From Planctomycetota bacterium (lineage in GTDB: Bacteria > Planctomycetota > Planctomycetia > Pirellulales > UBA1268), in contig VGZO01000013.1 of NCBI GenBank assembly GCA_016872555.1, forward strand, positions 34,655-98,654: DNA of 64,000 bases, given 5' to 3'. The notes beneath the pieces were generated by a model. That model did no database searches. It saw only the letters and a list, made by a program, of their open reading frames with translations, and had not been told where the DNA came from. Shown one piece after another: positions 28,647-35,805 of this stretch. How positions within the stretch are numbered: position 1 is the first letter of the stretch; the number at the start of each line of letters is the position of its first letter. A program made the translations under genes and the position numbers.

Positions 28647-30347
28647 TCACCCCGCGCCGAACGGTGCCGGTGCGGTGGCGGACCGCTCCGCCCCCTCGAC
28701 GATCGTCACCGTGCGATCGGCGGCGACGTCCTCCACGACCGCGGTGGTTCCGTCCGGCCAGCGGACCTCGATCCGATCGACGCGCGGCCGGCTCCCGAGG
28801 CCGAAGTGGGGGCAGGAGCCGAAATGGCTCTGGTAACCGCGGCCTGAATGGATCTCCGCGACCTGGACGAGGTCGCCGGTGACCACCCGGACGCGGGCTC
28901 CGAGTGCGTCGCGATTGCCAGCGCGGCCGCGGAGCCGGACGCGGAGCCAGTGGTTGCCGGGCGGCGACTCGTTGCGGAGCACCACCGCGGCGCCGTCGCG
29001 GACGAGCATCACCACGTCGACCAACCCGTCGTCGTCGAAGTCGTCGAAGGCGACGCCGCGGACGACATGCCTGCCCGCCAGACCGTCGCCGGCCAGCGCC
29101 CCGACGTTGGCGAACCGCCCGCCGCCGAGATTGCGGAACAGCACCGGCGGCCAGCTCACCTCGCGCTCCGTGACACCCGGCTCGCGCTCGTAGATCTGCC
29201 CGCAACCGATGAACAGGTCCTTGAGCCCGTCGTTGTCGAAATCGACGAGGCCGACCCCCCACTTGATCGCCGCCACCGCCCGGACGCCGATCCCCGCCTT
29301 TGCGGCCACGTCCTCGAACAGGCCGGAACCGAGACCGCGATGGAGGACCGGCAGTTCGTCGTAGTACGGGGTGACGACGAGGTCGAGTCGGCCGTCGTTG
29401 TCGTGATCGCCGGCATCGACCCCCATGCTCGCCGTCGGCGTGCCCAGCGCGTTGCACGCCAGTCCGGCCGCCAGCGCGACCTCGGCGAACGTGCCGTCCC
29501 CTTGGTTGCGGAACAGGAAGTCGAGCCGCTGGTCGTTGCAGACGAAGATGTCGGTGAGGCCGTCGTCGTCGTGGTCGAAACAGATCGTTCCCATCCCGGC
29601 ACCGGCATGGGCGGCGATGCCGGCGGGCCCCGACACGTCGGTGAAGCCGCCGTCGCCGCGGCCGTGATACAGGCGATTGGGCAGCGGGGAGAAGTCGCGC
29701 GGCCGGGCGTAGTCGTCGCGGCCGCCGAGCCGGGCGGTGCGGTGGGTGGCGTAGCGGAAGTCGACGTAGTTGGCGACGAACAGGTCGAGGACGCCGTCGC
29801 GGTCGTAGTCGAGAAAGTTGGCCCCCGCTCCCAGCGCCTCGCCGCGCCCGACGCCGGCCGTGGCGGCCAGTTCCGTGAACGTGCCGTCGCCGTTGTTGCG
29901 GTGCAGGAGGCAGGGACCGAAGGCGTTGGTGAACAGGTCGGGGGTGCCGTCGTCGTCGTAATCCCCGACCGCGACGCCGAGGGCGAAGGCCCGGTGGGCG
30001 ATCGATGACGATGCGGTCACGTCCTCGAAGCGCCACCCGCCGGCGTTGCGGTACAGCCGGCTGCCCGCGTTCGGGTCGGCGGGGGACCCCTCGAGGGGCA
30101 CGCCGGAGAGGAGGTAGAGATCGACGTCGCCATCGCCGTCGTAATCGAACGAGGCCAGCCCCGATGCCACCGTCTCGGCCATGTAGTGCCGGCCGGCGCC
30201 GCCGTCGCTGTGGCGAAACGTGATCCCGGTGTCCGCCGTCACGTCGCGCAGCCGTATCGGGACATCGGCAACCGCCGCCGCCAGCGGCAGCACGAGGCCC
30301 GCCACCAACCAGCCCTGGAGGGCGCCGGGCGGAAGGTGTCGCCTCAT
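28647..30347 (-). CDS. CRTAC1 family exported protein (FG-GAP plus UnbV/ASPIC)
   Basis: A 566-residue paralogue of the protein at 25955, with a cleavable signal peptide (GWLVAGLVLPLAAAVA) rather than a lipobox. Ca2+-loop repeats are plain (DYDGDGDVD, DYDDDGTPD, DYDRDGVLD, DHDDDGLTD, DHDNDGRLD, DFDNDGLKD) and the C-terminal UnbV domain reads IHSGRGYQSHFGSCPHFGLG. AGGAGGG precedes the ATG, which overlaps the stop of the upstream TPR gene (ATGA). The close match in architecture to the downstream propeller implies an ancestral duplication of the TPR/CRTAC1 pair. Confidence 0.92.
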   Translation of the reverse strand: MRRHLPPGALQGWLVAGLVLPLAAAVADVPIRLRDVTADTGITFRHSDGGAGRHYMAETVASGLASFDYDGDGDVDLYLLSGVPLEGSPADPNAGSRLYRNAGGWRFEDVTASSSIAHRAFALGVAVGDYDDDGTPDLFTNAFGPCLLHRNNGDGTFTELAATAGVGRGEALGAGANFLDYDRDGVLDLFVANYVDFRYATHRTARLGGRDDYARPRDFSPLPNRLYHGRGDGGFTDVSGPAGIAAHAGAGMGTICFDHDDDGLTDIFVCNDQRLDFLFRNQGDGTFAEVALAAGLACNALGTPTASMGVDAGDHDNDGRLDLVVTPYYDELPVLHRGLGSGLFEDVAAKAGIGVRAVAAIKWGVGLVDFDNDGLKDLFIGCGQIYEREPGVTEREVSWPPVLFRNLGGGRFANVGALAGDGLAGRHVVRGVAFDDFDDDGLVDVVMLVRDGAAVVLRNESPPGNHWLRVRLRGRAGNRDALGARVRVVTGDLVQVAEIHSGRGYQSHFGSCPHFGLGSRPRVDRIEVRWPDGTTAVVEDVAADRTVTIVEGAERSATAPAPFGAG

Positions 30348-31435
30348 CGTCCCTCCTGCGCGGCGAGGACTTCGAGAAACCGTCGCGGCTCGGGCCATTC
30401 CGGCGCCAGGGCAGCGGCCCGGCGCCAATGGGCAGCGGCCTCGTCGAAGCGCCCGGCGCGGGCGTAGAGGCTGCCCGCCTCGCAGTGGTAGCCGGCCAGC
30501 ACCGGATACTTGGCGTCGAGCCGCGTGGTGGTCTCCGCCTGCTGGGCACTGTCGAACGCGGCCAGATTCTCCAGCTGGAGCGCGGCATAAGTCTCCCGCG
30601 CCCGCCGGGCCCGCTCGGGGTCGCCGAGCCTGGCCCAGGCCTGGGCCAGGCCGTAGGCCGCGACGACCCGCTGTGCCGGATCGGCGGCGGCGCGGTCGTA
30701 CGCCGTCACCGCCCCGGCAAGGTCTCCCGCCTGCGTCCGGGCCTGCCCGAGCAACACCTGGGCCCAGCCCGGCAGGGCGGCCTCGCCTCCTGCCGTGTCG
30801 GCGATCCGGCCGAGGATCTCCAAGGCCGCGACGCCGTCGCCCGATTTGACGAGGCTGTCGACCCACAGAAACGCCTTCTCGATCGCCAGGCGCGGCGCGA
30901 CCCGCTCGAGCCGGGCCATGGCGGCGGCGGCCTGCGGGTAATCGCCGCCGTGCCACGCCGTCTCCGCCAGACCGAGCCAGGCCTCCGGCTCGTCGGCGGC
31001 GATCGCCGTCGCCTGCTCGAACCGGGCCCGCCCCCGCTCGGGGGCGACGAACAGCTGCAGCACACGGCCGCTGACGGCAAGCGCCCGGCCGTTGCCGGCA
31101 AAATCCCGGGCCAGCGATTCGGCCAGCGCGTCGGCATCCCCGGCGAGCTCTCGTTCGTCGGGCCGCACCGGGGCGATCGCGGCCGTCGCGGTAGCTGCTT
31201 CCGCGCCTGCCTCGGGCCGACCGGGACGCGCCGGCAGCGTGTCGGCGCCTGGCGGGCCGGCCGTTCGCGGGCGCGACAGGCGCTCGCCGACGATGAACAG
31301 TCCCACGATCCCCACGGCCACGCCGGTGATCACGGCGCTGGAGAGGCGTGCCGGGGCCGACGCCGACCGGGACGGCGCGTCAGACCGGTCCGACGACGGG
31401 CGCCGGCCAGGGCACGAAGAACGTTGGCGCTGCAT
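30344..31435 (-). CDS. TPR protein with N-terminal membrane anchor
   Basis: First gene of the minus-strand operon, 363 residues. One N-terminal membrane helix (AVITGVAVGIVGLFIVGERL) follows a basic, Ser-rich cytoplasmic segment. The rest is TPR-like (EAWLGLAETAWHGGDYPQAAAAMARLERVAP, AGSLYARAGRFDEAAAHWRRAAALAPEWPE). Its stop overlaps the start of the CRTAC1 gene by 4 bases. It likely anchors an export or envelope complex with that propeller (inference). Confidence 0.86.
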   Translation of the reverse strand: MQRQRSSCPGRRPSSDRSDAPSRSASAPARLSSAVITGVAVGIVGLFIVGERLSRPRTAGPPGADTLPARPGRPEAGAEAATATAAIAPVRPDERELAGDADALAESLARDFAGNGRALAVSGRVLQLFVAPERGRARFEQATAIAADEPEAWLGLAETAWHGGDYPQAAAAMARLERVAPRLAIEKAFLWVDSLVKSGDGVAALEILGRIADTAGGEAALPGWAQVLLGQARTQAGDLAGAVTAYDRAAADPAQRVVAAYGLAQAWARLGDPERARRARETYAALQLENLAAFDSAQQAETTTRLDAKYPVLAGYHCEAGSLYARAGRFDEAAAHWRRAAALAPEWPEPRRFLEVLAAQEGR

Positions 31436-31571
31436 GCCTCACCGCAGTCCGACGACGCGGGATCCGCATCCCCGGCAGGGATGCCGCTCCCGATGAAATA
31501 CCGGTTGTTATCGAACACTCCACTCGGTCAACGCAAGCCGCGGCGACGTGGTCGTCGCGCGAGTGGGGCGA

Positions 31572-31577
31572 TACAAT
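31572..31577 (+). promoter_or_regulatory. Candidate -10 box (TACAAT)
   Basis: TACAAT 55 bases before the lipoprotein start codon, inside the 197-base divergent gap that also serves the TPR/CRTAC1 operon. The -35 region is not recognisable. Confidence 0.4.
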
Positions 31578-31632
31578 CGCTTCGACGTTTTCCCGCCGGT
31601 TTTTGCCCCTTCCTGCTCGCCGAGGCTCATCC

Positions 31633-32151
31633 ATGTCGATCCGTCCAGTGCATCACGGGATCCACTCCCCCCTGTCGTCCAGCGCGTTTGTCCGCCGTCG
31701 CGCCGGCATGCTGCTGGCCATGGCTGGCTGCATGATCCTCGCCGGGTGCGGCTCCAAGTCTCCTGGGCTCGCGGGCCTCGCGCCGGTCACGGGAACCGTG
31801 ACACTCAAGGGCGCTCCGCTCGAGGGAGCGACCGTCACGTTCTCTGCCGCGGGTGCGGGCCGAGCCGCTTCAGGAATGACCGACGCCACGGGGAAGTTTT
31901 CCCTGACATCGCTCAACCCCGGCGACGGGGCGATGCCCGGCGACTACAGCGTGACCGTCAAGAAGACGGAGACGGTCGGCAAGGTCTACTCGTCGCAGGA
32001 GTCGCAGGAGTACTACATGAAGAACCAGAAGGCTCCCCCGGCACCGCAGGTCAAGAACCTCGTCAACGGGAAGTTCGCGCTGCCGTCGTCTTCACCGCTG
32101 AAGGCGACGGTCAAGGCGGGGAAGAACGACTTCACGTTCGACGTCGAATGA
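31633..32151 (+). CDS. Lipoprotein with carboxypeptidase-regulatory-like domain
   Basis: A 172-residue lipoprotein with a hydrophobic signal and lipobox LAGC at about residues 37-40. The mature part is a beta-sandwich of the carboxypeptidase regulatory-like/transthyretin type: PVTGTVTLKGAPLEGATVTF, then TDATGKFSLTSL and PGDYSVTVKKTE. These small lipoproteins are very common in planctomycetes, often beside DUF1559 genes, as here. Function unknown. A strong hairpin terminator follows. Confidence 0.9.
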   Translation: MSIRPVHHGIHSPLSSSAFVRRRAGMLLAMAGCMILAGCGSKSPGLAGLAPVTGTVTLKGAPLEGATVTFSAAGAGRAASGMTDATGKFSLTSLNPGDGAMPGDYSVTVKKTETVGKVYSSQESQEYYMKNQKAPPAPQVKNLVNGKFALPSSSPLKATVKAGKNDFTFDVE

Positions 32152-32242
32152 CCGCCGCGGCGACGCCTCCGCGATCGCCTTGGCGAACCTGACCGCGGCC
32201 GCATCAGCCACGAATACCGCGGCCACGACCGAGCAGAAAAGC

Positions 32243-32285
32243 ACAGGGGCCGCGATCGACTCGTCGATCGCGGCCCCTGTCGTTT
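32243..32285. terminator. Bidirectional intrinsic terminator
   Basis: A perfect 17-bp stem (32243-32259 with 32264-32280) with a CTCG tetraloop. A short T-run follows on the plus strand and an A-run (32237-32240) precedes it, giving T's on the minus strand. It lies between the convergent lipoprotein and DUF1559 genes and can serve both. Confidence 0.85.
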
Positions 32286-32355
32286 CATCGTCTCCCCAGC
32301 CCGTCGGCCGCGACGAGAGTCACGGACCGTCGGGTGGGTCATGGATCGCGGAGGG

Positions 32356-33528
32356 TCAATCGCTGGTGGCGACCGACTCGCGACCGGCCCGCGAGCCCAT
32401 CGCGCCCCACACGCCGTATGGCGAGGCACGACCTCCCGGGGAACCGTCTCCGTTGTAGGCCCGCCACGAAAGCGACAGGTTGCCCGTGTCGATGTTGTTG
32501 GTGATGAACCGCACCGACGAATCCCCCATCACGGCGTTGACGCCGCCGGGATGGTTGCTCGAGGCGGACACCGCCCCACCGAGCGCGTCCCAATCACCCT
32601 CGATGCACGACGGGCCGTTCGGCGGCGTCACCGTCTGGAAGCCGGTGAACGTCGTCCCGCCGTCGGCCCAGCGCTGGCCACGCCACGGGCGCGTGTTGGT
32701 GCCCGCCACGTACTGGCCGTTGGCACCGACCCGAGCCATGCAATCCGACGGCACGAAGTCCTGCCAGCCGGGGAATCCCGTGGCGATCCCGGAGTTCACG
32801 ACATTCTGGGAATTGGTGCCGACCAGGTTTTCCGACATCGCGATCGTCTTGCTCAGGCCGTCCACGACCTGCGCCATCGTGCTCCCCTTGGGCGCACGCT
32901 TGTAGGTGCCGTCGGGGTAGCCGTTGGAACCGGCCTGGAACATGCCTCGCGCATTCTGCGCACCATTGTCTTCACTGTACGAGCCGCAGTCACCGCGGCT
33001 GAAGCAGTAGTTCGACACGCCGACGCTGCCGATGTCGCCGGTGGCGGTCACCGCTTCCTGGTCGGACGGGCAGCGGATGCCCGGGAGCGTGAAGTTCCAC
33101 GGAGCCTGCTGCGGACCGAGACCACAGTTGTCCCACGGCGGCGGCTGGCCGTTCGGTGGGCCGCCGACGTTGAGGTTGCTGTTGCCCCCCTGCCAACTCA
33201 TCTGAAAGTTGTACATCTGGACGTTCTCAGTGAACGGCAGCAGACGCGGATGGGCTCCCCAGCGCCAGTTGATGCAGTGCGGGGGAAACGACTGGTTCGT
33301 GTCGTGGTAGTTGTGGAGAGCGATCCCCAACTGCCGCAGCTTGTTGGTGCAACTGCTCCGCCGGGCAGCTTCGCGGGCCGCCTGCACTGCAGGCAGGAGC
33401 AGCCCGACGAGCGTGCCGATGATCGCGATCACGACGAGCAGTTCGACGAGCGTGAAGCCAGCCGACCGCCGTCCTGCACCGCCCGGCACACCTGTGCCGG
33501 CGAGTGGCGGACTGTTTGAAAACGACAT
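32356..33528 (-). CDS. DUF1559 protein with pilin-like N-terminus
   Basis: The second DUF1559 member, 390 residues, nearly identical to the paralogue at 7313 over the N-terminal helix ([20 protein letters not shown], then [25 protein letters not shown]) and sharing the [15 protein letters not shown] box, but different in the middle. That middle is Asn/Gly/Trp-rich, as in exposed beta domains. The start at 33528 is supported by AGGAGG 5 bases upstream; the longer frame to 33666 has no ribosome site. Likely exported and assembled with a type II-like system. Confidence 0.93.
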   Translation of the reverse strand: MSFSNSPPLAGTGVPGGAGRRSAGFTLVELLVVIAIIGTLVGLLLPAVQAAREAARRSSCTNKLRQLGIALHNYHDTNQSFPPHCINWRWGAHPRLLPFTENVQMYNFQMSWQGGNSNLNVGGPPNGQPPPWDNCGLGPQQAPWNFTLPGIRCPSDQEAVTATGDIGSVGVSNYCFSRGDCGSYSEDNGAQNARGMFQAGSNGYPDGTYKRAPKGSTMAQVVDGLSKTIAMSENLVGTNSQNVVNSGIATGFPGWQDFVPSDCMARVGANGQYVAGTNTRPWRGQRWADGGTTFTGFQTVTPPNGPSCIEGDWDALGGAVSASSNHPGGVNAVMGDSSVRFITNNIDTGNLSLSWRAYNGDGSPGGRASPYGVWGAMGSRAGRESVATSD

Positions 33529-33812
33529 GACGCCTCCTGAAGTGCCCATGCCCTCCGGGAGCACGGCCCCGGAGACCACGGACCGATGATGAAAACCGGA
33601 TAGATCTCCCCATCGGAGCCGGGGGGCTCCGACAACGATCTCGGCACCTTCCGCAGGGTTCGCCACCCTGGATTCGGATGCCGGAATGGCAGGGAATGAC
33701 CAGATTTACCCCACCATTCACCAGCGAGAACTATATGGCCGCCCTTACGAACCGTCAATAAAACGTTCTGTCCTTTCCCCCGATCGATGACTCACTCCTC
33801 GGAGGCCTCCCG

Positions 33813-34150
33813 ATGGACGACTCGGCCCGCGATTTCCTCGTCCGACTCCTCGAAACCCCCAGCCCCTCGGGGTACGAGTGGCCGGTCCAGGATCTGGTCC
33901 GCGGGTATCTCGCCGGCTGCGCGGAAACGGTCGCCACCGACTCCCACGGCAACGTCATCGGTGCCGCCCACCCGGCAGCCACACCGCGCGTCATGCTGGC
34001 GGGCCGAAGCTCGCCGCCAGCGGCCGTGCTACCCCGACCGATGCCAACGTGCTCCAGACGCCCCGCGCCGGCGTCGCCACGGCGCTGGAAAGCATCCCGA
34101 ACCGCTCCATGCACTCGGCGGTGGAGACGGTATCGCTCGACGACCTCAGG
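33813..34150 (+). pseudogene. Collapsed M42 family aminopeptidase
   Basis: The N-terminal fragment (MDDSARDFLVRLLETPSPSGYE through RVMLAG, 33813 to about 34000) matches the opening of M42 glutamyl-aminopeptidase-like enzymes and has a good CGGAGG site. It then jumps to another frame that encodes the C-terminal family motif TPTDANVLQTPRAGVATALESIPNRSMHS (about 34020-34145). In intact M42 proteins of about 350 residues, roughly 230-260 residues with all metal ligands separate these parts. So a large internal deletion with frame change has destroyed the gene. Confidence 0.8.
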
Positions 34151-34300
34151 CCCCGCATCCGGTGCAGGGGCCGGCGGGCGGCCGTGACCATCCGTGTCAC
34201 GGCCACCCGCGGCCGAGTGAATCGCTGCCCTCCGCGCATGCAGATCAGGGCCGGCTCTGCTTCCCTGTCGACGGCTCGGTTGCTCTCGCCGGCGAGGGTC

Positions 34301-34786
34301 TCAGCCGATCAAGGCGTCGAGTCGGCGCCGGAAATCGGGCATCTCGGCGGTGAGGACCTGCTGCCAGGCCTGGGGGTGCCACAGTTCGACGCACACCACC
34401 GCCCCCACGACCACCACGTCGTGCCCCGGTTCCATGCCGAGGAATGACCGGAATCCCTCGGGGATCACCAGGCGGTCGCGCCCCGCCAGCGACACCGAGG
34501 CATGCCGGGCCGAGAGCAGGCGGCCGGCCTGCTGGACTTCGGCGACACGCTGCGCGAGCAATCCCGCCTCCAACTTGCTGCGGAGCACGTCGACCGCCGC
34601 GTCGAGCCGCGGCCGCCACGTCGACGCCGCCCACAGCGACAGGCAGCCGGCCCGCTCCTTGGCAACGATCAACCGTGGCCCGCCGGCGAGGAGCGGGGCC
34701 GACAACTCGACCGGTAACGAGAGCCGAAAACGCCCGTCGAGCGTTCTGACGAACTCGCCGATCAGCAATCCACCGGCCGTGCCCAT
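34301..34786 (-). CDS. mraZ: MraZ-like regulator
   Basis: A 161-residue MraZ protein with both SpoVT-AbrB-like repeats: an N-terminal unit (GEFVRTLDGRFRLSLPVEL) and a second (SLAGRDRLVIPEGFRSFLGM). It ends VCVELWHPQAWQQ. MraZ normally heads the dcw cluster and represses it. Here no rsmH, ftsL or mur genes follow; the next gene downstream on the same strand is the DUF1559 gene, about 770 bases away. It is thus isolated. A 383-base region lies upstream. Confidence 0.9.
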   Translation of the reverse strand: MGTAGGLLIGEFVRTLDGRFRLSLPVELSAPLLAGGPRLIVAKERAGCLSLWAASTWRPRLDAAVDVLRSKLEAGLLAQRVAEVQQAGRLLSARHASVSLAGRDRLVIPEGFRSFLGMEPGHDVVVVGAVVCVELWHPQAWQQVLTAEMPDFRRRLDALIG

Positions 34787-35169
34787 CGTGCACCGTCGCC
34801 GTCAATCCCTTGCCTCCCTGCACGACTCGTCGCGGGACGATCCATCCTGCCGCGCCGAAGATTCCCCGGGCTGCCGCTCGACCCCGGCGGCCGTCACTGG
34901 CAGCGCGGGGAACGGCCGTGCCATGTCAATCGGTGACCCGATTGCAGGGCAAGTAACCCACAAATTTAGCCTAAAAAACCGCATTATGGGCATCAAACCC
35001 ACTGGCGGAGTCTAGCGATGCGCTTGGAAAGTGCAAGCTGATCGCGACAGTCAGAACCGGCAGGGGCTTGGAGCGGCCACGTGTAGCGGCGCACCCGGCA
35101 TGGCTGGCCGTGCAAAACGGCGCCCATAAGCGTCTGCAAGGCGTCAACCAGGTGCCCTGCCGAGCTTGT
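34787..35169. other. Upstream region of the mraZ gene
   Basis: A 383-base gap with an AT-rich patch (about 34950-34990) unlike its surroundings. On the minus strand TAGACT (35014-35009) is a plausible -10 box for mraZ with a leader of about 220 bases. No clear array of MraZ-type GTGGG boxes is present. No RNA gene was recognised. Confidence 0.4.
35009..35014 (-). promoter_or_regulatory. Candidate -10 box for mraZ (TAGACT)
   Basis: TAGACT on the minus strand with the same GC flanks as the box at 985 (CT-A-ACTCCGCC). A poor -35 match (CTTGCA) lies 17 bases upstream. Confidence 0.35.
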
Positions 35170-35430
35170 TCAGTGACACGACTCGCACTCGGCCGGCGGC
35201 GACGCCGCCTTCAGCGCGGCCGCTTCCTTGGACAGCTTGAACTCCGGCCCGGCCGGAAAGTATTGGATGTCGTCCTGCAGGTAGTAGGCGCTGGGGAGCG
35301 TCTGGCCGCCGACGTCGACCTGGCACCCTGTCAGGGACAGCGCGGCCACGGACAGGCAACCGATCAGGCAGCACAGGGTCCATGACCGGGCGGGGCTCGA
35401 CGGCTCGCGGCGGAAGGCTGGTGCGTGCAT
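35170..35430 (-). CDS. Small lipoprotein ending in CxxCH
   Basis: An 86-residue lipoprotein with lipobox LTGC at about residues 33-36 and a mature part QVDVGGQTLPSAYYLQDDIQYFPAGPEFKLSKEAAALKA, which I recognise as a type of short conserved planctomycete protein. It ends in ECESCH, a CxxCH heme-attachment pattern at the very C-terminus. Whether heme is attached cannot be told; no other c-type feature is present. It is divergent from the CHAT-like gene. Confidence 0.75.
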   Translation of the reverse strand: MHAPAFRREPSSPARSWTLCCLIGCLSVAALSLTGCQVDVGGQTLPSAYYLQDDIQYFPAGPEFKLSKEAAALKAASPPAECESCH

Positions 35431-35805
35431 GGCTCGGGTCCGTGGCGGAGGAAGCGGTGTCGTCGAACGACTCCGATTTCGTATCGACCGACACGACCGG
35501 AAAACTTTGACCGATCGCTACGACCGGTGCCCAGGGCCCACCCACCAGCGGCGGTATCCCGTCCAATCCCCCCGGTTTGCCTCGCTTCGGCGATCCTGGT
35601 TGTCCGTAGACAAAGCCCTCTGAGACCAGTGTCCACTCGGGCGACCGCGGGAAACACTGCTGGTTTCCCGGGTAGCCGTCGGCCGCATCCGGCGGCCGAG
35701 CACTTTTTCCATAAGCTGCTCACGCGAACCACCCACCCCTTCCGGACCTGCGCCCTGCCGATTCGGCTTCGCTCCAGACCCGCCGCCGGTCGATACGCCG
35801 CGGGA
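35431..35805. other. Leader/ncRNA-like region before the CHAT-like gene
   Basis: A 375-base divergent gap. Plus-strand structure is conspicuous: a perfect 8-bp hairpin (35648-35655 with 35663-35670) followed by a terminator-like hairpin with T5 (35679-35708), about 100-130 bases before the start codon. This is either a small RNA gene or an attenuated leader. No known RNA family was recognised. Confidence 0.4.
35679..35708 (+). terminator. Intrinsic terminator upstream of the CHAT-like gene
   Basis: Perfect 8-bp stem (35679-35686 with 35692-35699), 5-base loop, and five T at 35704-35708. There is no plus-strand gene just upstream, so it ends either a small RNA or a leader. Confidence 0.55.

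Noticed and set aside
34920..34980. Possible MraZ-type GTGGG repeats at 10-base spacing upstream of mraZ
   Set aside because: Only the first unit is GTGGG; the next two positions read TGCCC and TCGGG, so the array is not convincing.
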